DNA of 64,000 nucleotides, taken from Zelopaecilomyces penicillatus. Its lineage: Eukaryota; Ascomycota; Sordariomycetes; Hypocreales; Pseudodiploosporaceae. How positions within the stretch are numbered: the first letter of the stretch is position 1; each line of letters starts with the position of its first letter. Both the position numbers and the translations under genes were made by a program. The notes under the pieces were generated by a model, which was not told the DNA's origin, made no database searches, and was given only the letters and a program-made list of their open reading frames with translations. Shown here one piece after another: positions 44,293 to 55,491 of this stretch. The stretch lies in NCBI GenBank assembly GCA_005765155.1, contig VCCP01000002.1, positions 1,178,001 to 1,242,000 on the forward strand. Reading direction: 5' to 3'.

Positions 44293-45015
44293 ATGAAACC
44301 AACTTCACCAAGTCCGTCCCTTGTCCACTATATTTTTCTTTTCCTCCTTCTGGTATGTGCACCACCTACCTTATATATCCAAGATATGCAACGTCGAGTA
44401 CCTAGGTATTGACATATGTTCTATAGGGTGTTCATGTTAGTACCGCCGCGTAATGCGGTAATGGCTAGGCTTTGATGAGGGCGAGGGCTACTTTAGTGAG
44501 TTGTGCGACCGTGTATCCTGGAGAAAGGAGAAATGTTGCGGCAAATGCTTCACGGTTAGCCGAGTCGTTAAGGTAAACTGCAACAAGCACATCCCCTACC
44601 ATTTAACAGATGCCCTACAACTCCACTTAGTGGAAGCTGCACATATTCAGATGAGTGTCAATTCCTTTCAAGTAAAAGTGATTTCTTCTGCACATTCGAC
44701 ACCTGACAGACCGGCCAAGGCGCGACTCGCGATCCTTGCGAGCCAGGAGTTACAAAATGTTATATAAATGGACTCCAATGCCCCTCTATGGCAGAAGGAT
44801 GCCTTTATCCGCAAAGGGCGCATGGAATTGAACGCCTGCGATTACCTGATCGAAAGGGGCCCAATACCATGGCTCAGTGTCGGTTCGATCTATACTCGGG
44901 TAGCAGCGCCACTGGTCCTCGGTTCCGTATACCGATCCTTGGTGATGGTTCTGAATGTCTTCCAGAGATGGATTGTGCAAGGGGTCCTTGTGTTGATGGT
45001 GTATGCTACCCTTGA
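44293..45015 (+). pseudogene. Candidate cysteine-rich secreted protein gene with in-frame TGA
   Basis: Exon 1 (44293-44352) encodes a hydrophobic leader ending in FLFLLL and stops exactly at a GTATGT donor. A 116-bp intron ending GGCTAG leads to exon 2 (44469-44572, or to 44554 with an alternative donor). A second intron ends CACTTAG at 44630. Exon 3 reads GSCTYSDECQF...FFCTFDT, meets TGA at 44704-44706, and then continues in the same frame for 102 codons with cysteine spacing of secreted knottin-like proteins (DPCEPGVTKCYINGLQC and, at the end, DGSECLPEMDC then GPCVDGVCYP). Either the product stops as a 79-residue protein, the TGA is read through, or the gene is broken. No function is assigned. 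The model is by eye only. Confidence 0.35.
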
Positions 45016-45565
45016 CAAAAAGCGAGTGAAAGTTGTTGATCAATTCTGAACCGACTAGCATTCAGCAACTTTCGATGACTTGATGGGTGATCCTCGCCTA
45101 TGCCTCCAAGTGAGCCGCTGTATAATTCATGATGGTAAGTTGTGACAGGTCAGAGGTAGGTATTAATTGGGAGATAAGAGTAATCTATACTGATCGTCTG
45201 GCATTGGATGGGTGAACGGATGGATGGATGGATAGTGGGCATGAGTAATACTCGGTAGTTGGAGTTCATGGCAGGCAGGCAGGTGCAGAGCAAGATGGCA
45301 TCCATTACCGATAGGCAGGATGCAAGGGAGCTCTTGCCTTCACTAGTCTCAGGCTCATGCTGGCAGTGGCTACTAAATCATCAGACCTGTCACAATACCG
45401 TACTGGATTAGTAGTCACTACTTCATGCCATCAACATCCTGATTGCTTCGCCTACTACCTGCTGAAACTATATACACACATATATATATCAGAGAAACAT
45501 GCATGAGACGGACACATACAGCGACAGAATTTTTACTACATTCCATTCCTCGTTGCCGTCTCTTC
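45016..45565. other. Intergenic region
   Basis: Contains a (GGAT)x4 run at 45218-45233 and AT-rich sequence that is probably the amidinotransferase 3' UTR. No gene. Confidence 0.45.
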
Positions 45566-46648
45566 TCATGCCGATCTAACGAGATCAACAGTCGCACAAT
45601 GGAATGAACCTCCTATGCTGTTGACATGCTGGAAAGGAACCATAATTGGTTCCATGCCAAACTGTTCCTTGATCCATTCCGCAAACTGGGTATCCTCTGC
45701 TTCGACGAATATTCGGCGCTCGTCCAAGCTTAGTGCGTTGAGGATGAGCCACTTGGAGCACATGTACATGGGAGGATTTTCGCGGGCCTTTGGCTCGAAG
45801 GGGAGCGTATGTAGCTCCCAATCAGCAAAGACGGCATGGCGTCGAAGTTCTTCCTCACTGACACGGCCGGGGTGGTACACCAGAATTCCCTTTTTGAGCG
45901 GCAGGATTGTGGCGTCGATATGCATGGCATGTTCGTCAGTGGTTTTTAGGATCTCGACCATATAGCCCTCGGGGACCATGGCCTGGAGATATTCCACGCC
46001 CTTGCGGTTAGTTACGTGACTGAGTTGGCCGATGATTGTTTTCCCAAAACGGAGGAAATCGGCGGTATCGAAAGCCGGGCGACTGTTATTGATCGCCCAT
46101 TCTGTGGCATGATTACTCTGACCCTGTCCGTTGGCCGGCTTTCTGCTGCCGCTATCAGCAAGGCCGTTGTATAAGGTATCCTTGCCGACGACGACTGGAG
46201 CTCGGCAAATTCTGGCGGAGCCACCGCTGGTGCTGATTTGTCCCAAGATATTTGAGTAACCCAGCTCAACCTCGCGACGACGGCAGCCCCAGGAGAAAGG
46301 GGCCTCGATCAGCGCATTTCCAACCGTCATGAAGCAATCCCGAGGCATGGCTCCAGTATAACCGCCTTCTTTGAGCCAATTCACCTCTTCGGGACGGTAG
46401 ACGCGAACGCCGTTCTTCTCTAGAACAGAGGCAAAGTGATCGAGTTCTTCCTGGGCCTTGGCCAATATGTCGGCAGGGAACGGATTATTGGGCCTAAACT
46501 CAGACGCAAACTCATTTGGCATCGTTGCCGATATCATATGAGGCGGCTCAGATGGGAAGGCGGAATGCTCAGCTCGCCCAACGATGACAGCCTCCAGAGG
46601 AGACCATTCATTGTCGGCAGAGATAACGGGCAAGTGCTGGGAACCCAT
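45566..46648 (-). CDS. Glycine amidinotransferase-like protein
   Basis: One exon, 360 residues from the ATG at 46648; the frame extends to a TTG at 46696, which is not used. The amidinotransferase family moves the amidino group of arginine to an amine such as glycine, through a cysteine intermediate. Catalytic landmarks are present in order: MPRD (Asp104), FDTADFLRFGK (Asp197 likely), MHIDATILP (His243, Asp245) and the nucleophile Cys351 in GGSFHCATVDLVR ten residues from the end. Human AGAT is mitochondrial and longer; here there is no clear targeting peptide. Fungi are not known as major creatine makers, so another acceptor amine or a secondary-metabolism role is possible. It is an isolated gene in a gene-poor stretch. 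Confidence 0.88.
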   Translation of the reverse strand: MGSQHLPVISADNEWSPLEAVIVGRAEHSAFPSEPPHMISATMPNEFASEFRPNNPFPADILAKAQEELDHFASVLEKNGVRVYRPEEVNWLKEGGYTGAMPRDCFMTVGNALIEAPFSWGCRRREVELGYSNILGQISTSGGSARICRAPVVVGKDTLYNGLADSGSRKPANGQGQSNHATEWAINNSRPAFDTADFLRFGKTIIGQLSHVTNRKGVEYLQAMVPEGYMVEILKTTDEHAMHIDATILPLKKGILVYHPGRVSEEELRRHAVFADWELHTLPFEPKARENPPMYMCSKWLILNALSLDERRIFVEAEDTQFAEWIKEQFGMEPIMVPFQHVNSIGGSFHCATVDLVRSA

Positions 46649-49600
46649 GACGAATGATTTGATGGCACAATTGGCTCTTAAGGTATGTTTCAACAAATTG
46701 AAGCAGTTTTCTTATTAATTTTGGATGTAATGGTAATGCTCTGGGTTGTCCCTACCAAAAGTACAGCTGTCGGTCCGCCTACTTATACCAATTGGCATTT
46801 GGGGGTATTGAAATATGATGACTTCATATCGGTCAGTTTATCCTTGCAGAGAAAATGCAATGGGCGGAGTAAGATCTGCAAGGTCAATTGCCTGCATCAA
46901 AGATGGCGCTTCATCCAGATTTCATTGGTTCATGTCTTCACATGTTCCCAGCCGTGTCAATTGCGCAAGCACACGGCGTGGTGATGATTAGGAACTTAGG
47001 ATCCAGCCTAATCCCGCGTATTACATCAAAATGAGGGGGCAGTGTGGAATTTTCTTCATGCGCCATCGCTAAGCAATTTTATTTATATAATACTTTGGTG
47101 AGGGAGGTGCAGAGTAGTTCTGCTCCCAATGTCACACAGCCCTGGAGCCAGTTGCATGCTTTAAGCGCTTGATGCGTTAGGGGGACCACGCATTCACCTG
47201 GGTTTGAGAAGCACATGGGTGGAGATCACAGAAGGTCCTTTGAAAGCCTCGAATTAATCGCTAATGTTGCTAACTATAGCTTATATTAGGTGTACACAGC
47301 CAACCTTGAGAATAAACAAAACGCCCAATTCATCATGATGGGAAAACATGGGGTCCTCGTCAAAGCACGGTCGAGATCTGTGTTCCCTCATATATCTACA
47401 GCGGCTCGGCTCGCCTGGCTGGAGCTAATGAACCGCCCAAATACAGGGAGAGGAATGCCTGTGGTCTCCGCCTACCCGCGTTAGCGTCACAGTGTCACTC
47501 AAATATGCTCGCTCGTGCATCTGCTTTGCTCATCCGCCTTACGCGAGTCCCCGATTTCTTCATCCGACGTGTTGAGGCCGTCATGGTACAAAGTTCGCCC
47601 TCGTAGGTTGCGACCGCCGTTGCCTAAGCCTATAGTCTCAGTACTGAACAGCCGCACGGCTTGATTGGCGGATTACTACTATCGTCAAGATAACTATCGT
47701 ATTTCTGCAAGAATTTCTTAGCATTCGTCGGTATGCTCAAATTAACTCCGCACCACTTGGGTAGGTATGTAGCTGCAGCTATAACTAGGGACGGCGTTTT
47801 GGCAGATTTAACGGAAAAGTGGTATGTGATGCGCCCTCATTTAGCTAGTTTCAATGCATGGCACTGAATTTGCGCGAAAAGAGGAATGAAGGCGTCGACA
47901 TCTACTCCCACCACATACGAAACGTAGTGGCCCTGATCATGATCCTCCGTTTCTTCATAAAACGCCCACCAAATGGTATACTGGGTTATATCAATTTATC
48001 GGTGTGGCGTTTTTGAGTCTATATCATGAATATTGTTGATGGCCTAAATGGATATGTTTCAACTCATCAAGAATCCAAAGTGGGCTTAGTGTTGGAAGAA
48101 CATTGGTGTGTCAAGAAACCTTTAGCTGAGGAGTTGATTATTGGGTCTTCGTATAAATACGTTGTGGCTCCTCAAGGTTGCCCCAACTCTCGCACCATTG
48201 TCTTGGACTCTGTCAAAGACAGCCGCGGAGACAGAAAACGCGAAGCGGGGACAAGTGAGCAGCATAACGAGTCAAATGTTAATAATCAACACATTTCGCG
48301 GACGAAGAGCCGTTGCCGTGGCCCACCCCAAAGTGTGGGTGGCGTTCATTTTGATTCCCCGCCCTACCTGTCCATCCCAACTTCACAAGGATGATTCTGC
48401 TCTCTGGGACGGCAAGCCAAGAGCAATTCTCAGCTCAGCTGGGTAATAATCCAGGCTGACCTCCCCTAGCGACTGGCATGGGCGGATGGGAGACAAGGCC
48501 GGCGGTTGACACCAACGAGTAATGCAGGAGCCACAATCGTCAGCCTGGCTGCCGCCTCTCAAGCCTCACGAGTCGAGAATCAAGCAGCATAACCTCATAA
48601 ACGGCAGGCGACTCAGTAGGCTGACTCTATCGGTAGTTCATGCCGGCCAGGGAACAATCAAGGCAGAGCCCCTGGTTCGCAGCACCCATCAACGCTATTC
48701 AATTCTAGCATGGCGCCCTAGCCCACTTACTGTCCGATCGACATCAGCATCCGCTTGTTACCATGATGGGAGATATTATTTAGGTACTCGGAGGTGGACA
48801 AGCATGATTCGCAGTCTGTCTTGTTCCGATCAAAGAACCCTCCTTCCCTACCCTTGTAGGCAGCTCTGAATCGTACCAGTAATAGCAGCCAATACCTCGA
48901 GGAGCTCCCCCGGTTTGGGAATGAGACTGAACCGACCTGATGGAGTGTCTCACTTCTTGTAATACTCTAGCGGCGCAGGTACCTGATGCTGCCCTTTGCC
49001 TGGTAGGCTCATCAGTTAATTTGCAGATGGATCTGCCTGCCGGCATGTCAGCACGGCCAGTTAGAGGCGGAGGCCTTGACGATCGAGGGCCATCATGCCG
49101 TAGCTGACATCTGGTGCACTCTCTTCAAGTCTTTTAGCTCCTCTCTTATGTCTTACCTCTCAATCGCTTTCTTCCCCTCCTGCTCTCTTTGCATCCGTTG
49201 CTGCGCCGTCAGCACTCGCTACTACTTTTCCATTGCCTGCCCGGCTCCCGATCGCCCGAGTGCCGGCGAGTAATCCTTCCACTAATCCCCCCTCCACAAG
49301 TCAACCACCTGGCAGCGTTTCTTTCTTTGCTTCAACTTTTGAGTTGGTGGGTTTGATTAGTATTACTCCTGCCATTTACAGCTGTTCTGTTGGCAAATGA
49401 GGGTACTAGTCTGCCAGAGCATCAAACCACATCAACACCAAGCCCTTAGGCTTCTCTAGGCTCCATCGTCGACCCACCAACAGTGAGGTGATGGACCAGG
49501 TAGCCGAACAGGAACGGATTTTGCTGTGTTCGGGAGGCATCTTACGAGGATTCACGATCAATCAGCATCGGCTCTGACCATTATCCCAGGGCGTTAGGTC

Positions 49601-49884
49601 ATCATTCAACATTTGTTGCTATCGTCAGCTTTGCCCACGAGGGGCATTGATCGGCTCGGCACTTGGCCGGAATCATAACTCCGCGTACCATTATTCGCTA
49701 CCCATTTCGGATTGCTGTCCGACGTCGCCGCCACAAACACCACCACTACCACCACTAGAGACCTAACTTACTATCCGTTCTCCTATCTTTTCTAGCTCCC
49801 TCTACGCAAAGCAGTATCTAAACGACGAGAGCACTGACCATTGGCGATTGCGCGCGGCGCATCCCTATGTGCTCATGCCACGAC
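46649..49884. other. Intergenic region between amidinotransferase and Zn2Cys6 gene
   Basis: Amidinotransferase promoter at the left. A 122-codon ATG frame at 48026-48394 and others lack any recognisable domain. The part near 49885 has an overlapping short upstream ATG at 49874. Confidence 0.45.
46781..46787 (-). promoter_or_regulatory. TATA-like box of amidinotransferase gene
   Basis: On the minus strand TATAAGT, 133 bp upstream of the ATG, directly preceded by a CCAATTGG block that contains a CCAAT box. Confidence 0.45.
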
Positions 49885-51639
49885 ATGCCGGCTAAAGCAG
49901 TCGTCACCACCGTTGCGCTGCTCCCCCCAAAGGAAGCCATAAAGCTTCCGGTCAGAGAAAAGCGGCGGCGGGCTGGAAAGCCTAAAGTAAGGACTGGCTG
50001 CATTACCTGGTATGCGCTATAGATTCTTTTTATTTCAATGTTGAAACCGGAGAGTGTGATGAGCTAATGAATGACCACAGCAAGTGAGTTTTGTCCATGA
50101 GTGTTCAGGTTCTTCTCCGGGCTCCCTTTTGCTTGCTCATGATAGCATATGCTGAGACGCACACTTTCCCCATACATTAGGATACGACGAATAAAATGCG
50201 ACGAGGAGAAGCCTGCCTGCAACAAGTGTGTATCAACGGGAAGAACCTGCGACGGCTATGTGGTGGCACAAAAGACAACAAGGAGGTCGCGCCTTGTGGA
50301 ACAGCGAACGTCGAACAGTGGTATGGAAGCCTCCCCATCAATAGCACTGCTACGGCCTTTGGTGGCAGACATACCGGGTGACAATACAGAACGATTATAC
50401 TTTCATCAATTCAGGCGCATCGCAGAGGAAGTTATGGGCATCCGGCATGACTACAATGGCCTCTTTTGGGGGTATGTAATCCCTCAATACTCACATGAAG
50501 TTGAAGCCGTAAAACATGGGTGCATCGCCTTGAGCTCTGCACATCATCATTTCAGAATCATGGGAGCCCGCCCCGATGTTTCGGCTCCCCCGGGAGAAGT
50601 AGAGCGCTTCGTTATCAAGCACTACAATCTATCCATGACTAAGATGAACGAGATTGTTCAGCGTGTCGGCATTCAGAAACGCTATGGCATTACCATGATA
50701 TGCTGCATCATTTTCTTCTACATCGAAATCCTGCGGGGTGAGTGGCCGACGGCCTTGACACATCTTGCCAATGGACTCCGTCTCATGTCAAATCTCCCGG
50801 ATGAGGTCGCGCAGTTCTTGAAACATCCTTGGAAATGGGGCAAGGGCAAGGAGTCATCTCATTCTAGGGCCTTGTACATGATAAGGCTGCTCTGTCGCTG
50901 GGAGATGTCAGCTGGGTTTCTTGCCACTGGCATGCGACCAAGCATGTCTATCCAATCATACGAGTCACGGAAGCTTGACTGCGTGGTCCCTGCTGACGTC
51001 ATATCGATTAAACTACTCCAGGATGGTGTTGACGATTTTCTTCAAGACGTCAACGCTTTTGCGTGGCAAAGCCGGCAAAAGAGTGATGATAGGTCGTGGG
51101 ACTGTTCTGACACCAGACTCCAATACGGCGTTCTTCAACAGCGGGCGCACAATATCTCGGCTCTCCTCGAAAATTGTCGGGAGGGCAAGCATAGCAAAGA
51201 GGCAGGCGGTGACAAAATCCCGGAATATCTAGCATTCCAGGCCAGTGTTCTTCATCATCGGGGTGCTTCTCTTGTTCTTGACCACCTGGGCCGATGTTGG
51301 AACACACAGCACTCTCTACAGGCCATTGAAATCTCACGCTTTGAAGAAATTGTATCCATTGCCTCCAGCATCAGGACATCATTGCTTGGGTCAATGGGAC
51401 TAGGGGTAATGCCATGGTTTAACTTTGATCTTGGCGTGGTACCTACGCTCTACATTGTAACAAACTGCTGCAATGACGTGGTCCAAAAGGCCAAACTGTT
51501 ACAAATGATGGTGGATTGGCCATGGAAAGAGAACCTTTGGGATGGGCCGGCCCTGAGGCAACTGCTCAAAGAACGCCCAGGGAGATTGCTGCGCGGACCT
51601 ACGACACCGCCACCTATACATGAATCTAATGATTCATAG
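49885..51639 (+). CDS. Zn2Cys6 transcription factor with apparent 3-nt exon
   Basis: Exons inferred: 49885-50009, a micro-exon CAA at 50081-50083, and 50181-51639; 528 residues in all. Introns are 50010-50080 (GTATGC...CACAG) and 50084-50180 (GTGAGT...ATTAG). Only this splicing restores the binuclear zinc cluster: TGCITC|K|IRRIKCDEEKPACNKC then VSTGRTC, with spacing C-x2-C-x6-C-x6-C-x2-C-x6-C. A basic run (EKRRRAGKPKVR) precedes it. The rest has the diffuse helical middle region of fungal regulators, for example HQFRRIAEEVMGIRHDYNGLF and HYNLSMTKMNEIVQ. It should be a nuclear DNA-binding regulator that recognises CGG half-sites; targets are unknown. The nearest upstream gene is the amidinotransferase, 3.2 kb away and divergent. 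Confidence 0.85.
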
Positions 51640-52580
51640 CATGCCGCCCTCCCTCATCCACAGCCTCTTTCAACTATGAATTTGATGCTCTCTCTGTCTT
51701 TATTCCATTTAATTATGGGTTTTTTTTTTCAAGTTCGTTTTTCTTTGCTCTTTTGCTTATTCAGGATGCCTTGGAAGAGGAGCGGCGTTGGTGGTAGCGA
51801 CGACACTCTTATTTCATGATACACGCAAGCATCTCAATATTATCACGCATTTTTAGGCGTTTGGCACGGGGAGTTTTCAAGATACACGAGGATTGGTTTC
51901 ACGAAAATGAGAAGGATATAGAGTAGTAGGGGCTTATATACGGCATGGAAACCTAGGAAATAGAAATTGGTGTATCAAATGATTGACTTTGACGCCAGAT
52001 ACGCACCTGTCTGTAGTGGCTGCATTTTTATACATTAAGCCTGCCAGAAAGGTACTTATTGAAATTAAATACAATGGCTGCTATTTCAAACATGTCAGCC
52101 TACGAAGTACTTTATATGTAATCATGAATCAGTTGGAGATCAAATCTAGGAACCGGAACCGTAACCGACGAATCTGATATGTGACAAGGCTTAGTTGCTA
52201 CCAGCCTGCAGCCTATCGCGCATGATGATGTGGCGGGGCGGCGACGGTGGTTGTCCAGAGTGTCCAGCACCTAGATCCACCTCTAATTACAGGTACCCGA
52301 CCTAAAGAATGGAAGCTCTAGACGTGTCGTCCGCCTAGCTCATTCCCCCATGTCAGTAGTTTGATGAACCGCTTGCTCTGCCAAACGGACCACTGGCAAC
52401 TTCGCATTTTCTCACCAACTCGCGCCAGCAGCTGCCTTCGCTTGGCCTCATCCGTCTTCTCCTCCCCTCCCCCTTTCTCTCCTTCTCGATCTCCTATCTT
52501 TTTTTACTATATCCCGCCCACACTGTCGTGAGTGTCCAGGTCGCCCCACGCATTCTCCCCCCCCTCTCGTTCCAACAGCC
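51640..52580. other. Intergenic region before seh1
   Basis: 3' UTR and seh1 promoter with a C/T-rich leader just before 52581. No gene is seen. Confidence 0.5.
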
Positions 52581-54126
52581 ATGACCACATCGATGCCGGC
52601 ATCGCCTAGCGACGAGAAGCAATCATTCGACCTGAACCTCCAGCACGGCCACAAGGACCTCGTCCAGGCTATATCGTTCAACACGTACGGCGATCGGTGC
52701 GCCACCGGCTCCGTGGACGGCAAGATCCGTGTCTTCAACCGACACAAGGATGGAACATGGCGGCTGTGCGACACTTGGAGCGCCCACGGTGGGGAGGTTA
52801 TTGAGGTCCGTCTCTCTTCTTTTCTCTGCCCATTTCCATCGCTCATGCCTTTTCCTTTTTGCCATGTTTTGCGTGGAATCTTTTGTCTGTATCATCATCA
52901 CACCGCGTTTGAATAGGCGATACTGCATTTCCCTGTTCCAAGTGCGACAAGCACTTCATTTGAAAATGCTGGATTGACACTGACTTTGGAATCAATTTGT
53001 GTAGCTTCAATGGCTTCCATCGACCATCTATCCTAATCTAATTGCGTCATTAGGGATTGAAGGCTGGTTCAGAATATGGGCCGAGGACCCTTCTGCGGCA
53101 CCAGGACGCAGATTCTGCGCTGGCCGTTCCGTCACAGGCCGCCCTGCCTTCGATACGCGATCAACTAGGGCACCGTACCGGTCGTTTTCCATGAAGCACA
53201 ACGAGGAGACAAGGCAGACATACCTGGCACTGCTGGCAACTGACGGCCGGCTAACCGTCTACGAGAACGACCAGCCGGAAAACCTGTCCGAGTACACATC
53301 CATTGACGAGTTCGCTATCGGGCCTAAGCCTAGTCGCGGTGAGGAGGTCTCGTTCAAGGTGCGCTTCGATCCGAATCCAGAGCCCTGCTATACTGCGTTG
53401 CGTGCGGGCGTGACGTCAGACTCGCTGGGTTTAGTCGTGGCGGGTATGAGCACTGTAAAGGTATACCGGTCGAGAGAGATCTCAACAGCGTCGTACGGAG
53501 TGGCGATGTCACAGAGGGAGTTTTACCTCGCTGTCGAGATTGCGGGCCACCGTGGCCTTGTCAGGGACGTGGCATGGGCGCCGGGCAATATTCGAGGCTA
53601 CGATATCATCGCTACGGCTTGTCAGGATGGATACGCTCGGGTGTTCCGCATGGAGACGCCTTATTCGGACTCTGATGGCAAGTCATGGTCCGTCGCCGAT
53701 CTCCTCAAGCCCGATAGCACCCATCAACACGCACGCGATTCCCCAACTAAGGAGGACGTTGCCCCCGGAGAGAAACAGTCACACCAACAGTCGCTGCCAC
53801 CGCATGGCAGTTCCCCCTCCCCCCTACACCATCAGCATCACCACCATCCTTCCTCGACGCTCAGTGCCAGCTTGGCCAAGTCGGGCTCTACGGGGGATCG
53901 GTCGTGGACCGGGCAGCCTGGCCAGATTAAGCATACAATTCGTGAGATATCACGGCTTGACAGTCACCGCACGCCAGTATGGAGAGTCGGATTTGATGAT
54001 GATGGACAGATCTTGGGCAGTACCGGCGATGATGGACGCCTGCTGTGCTACCGTCAGACACCCGATGGCACGTGGGCCAAGAGCTCGGAGCTGGTCATGA
54101 TGAAGACTAGGATGGCTATACCTTGA
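52581..54126 (+). CDS. seh1: Nucleoporin Seh1 (WD40 repeat protein)
   Basis: Two exons, 52581-52805 and 53005-54126, with a 199-bp intron (GTCCGT...GTGTAG), give 448 residues. WD-repeat text is clear: HGHKDLVQAISFNTYGDRCA, GSVDGKIRVFNRH, then after the intron LQWLPSTIYPNLIASLG and IEGWFRIWAED; GHRGLVRDVAWAPG...IIATACQDGYARVFRME; and TPVWRVGFDDDGQILGSTGD. Seh1 is a beta-propeller of the Nup84/Y complex of the nuclear pore and of the SEA complex that regulates TORC1. An insert rich in His, Ser and Pro (PLHHQHHHHPSSTLSAS) sits in a late blade, as in other filamentous fungi. The intron is the longest in the window and its donor is non-consensus. Confidence 0.92.
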
Positions 54127-55491
54127 CAGCCCGGCTTGGTACACATTGCATTCAAACACAGACATACACAGCTTCCTTGCCCATTTTCACTATGATGTGG
54201 GATAGAGAAAATCCTGCCGTCATGAATAAAGTATATGTCGAGTGGTGAAAACCGTCAATCTTCTTGATGTAGATCGTTGGGTGGGAAGCTGTGGTGGAGA
54301 GAGCATGGATGGATGTCATGATATCGACAAGCAACCGACTATGTGCTCGCATTGTTCCGCCCCAAGTAAACTCGGTGCTCTTTTCCGAAAGCAGGCCAGA
54401 TCTGGAGAATCTTATTGCCTTTCCTTTCTTCGTTGGGGCAAAACTAGCGAAGCAAGAAGAATTTGGATTGGGAAGGTCGTCACCTGTCCTCACCATTGCT
54501 TTGTTCCTCATTCCATGGAAACGCATCCAAAATTGCTGTTACAAATCGGTTTTAAGGACAACATTCAGCCTTGGAATTAATCTTGGAGACTGAAATCGCC
54601 CTTTGTCGAGCAAAGTCGCATAGCAAGCAGTAGACTATCTGCTCTGTAACTTCCCCAGCTTCGCTCAAGCAGAAAGAGAATATAGGAACCGGCTTACCAG
54701 ACCGATGTCGAAGTGCTCTCTACCTCTTTAGTCTAAAGTACAACCATGTGAGCTCAAAAGTGGGCTTTGTATATAGCGTTCGTGTACCTAGTATTAATGT
54801 TTTGTCAATGACTTGGCTGAGAGATGAGACTTGAAAGGCTAGCTCTACAGGCAGACATATTAGCAACGGCTCGATAATGACCGCCTCATCAAGGGGGCAG
54901 AATGTGGTATCTCAGAGCCTCATCATTAATGTTTACGAAATTGTTCAAGTAGCACACTTGACTTTAAAATTTAGAAGATTACACTGTGGATCTAAATACA
55001 ACTACGCAAGGTGCAAAACTGAAGGTGTGAATATTGAACGAGTTGATTACAGTTTCAAGATAACAATTTTAAAGTGAGTTCGACTTCCAATTTATGTAAC
55101 AGTCATAATTGTGATTGTGCTTGATGGCACTGTAATTGAAGTAATCTAATAAGCTTTCTGCTTAATTCCTCTGCCGACGGTACTATTCTGACGTCCCGCG
55201 GCATTAACACAAAAGAAAATAAAAAACCCAAGCCTTCCCAAACGCCAGTCATGATCAAAATTATTGGTGACATGCAATCGTTATCCTCCAGTGAGGGGTG
55301 GTAAGCAGACACAGCCGCCTGGGTCAGGCTCATTGGCTGACAAGACAAAATACTACCCCACCTCATCTCATTGACAGACGACTTCTTTTCATCTTCTCAC
55401 CGGGCACCGTCTCATTAGTTGCTCCGGCTCACTTTTGTTTTCCCAACGCTCGTTAATAAACAACAATAGACCCTCGTCATGTTGTGCTACT
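54127..55491. other. Convergent intergenic region seh1 / ole1
   Basis: Two 3' UTRs and AT-rich spacer. Frames present start at GTG or lack any recognisable feature. No gene. Confidence 0.5.

Noticed and set aside
48026..48394. 122-codon plus-strand frame from a real ATG
   Set aside because: No recognisable motif, no intron signals, AT-rich intergenic context; kept only as a remark in the spacer entry.
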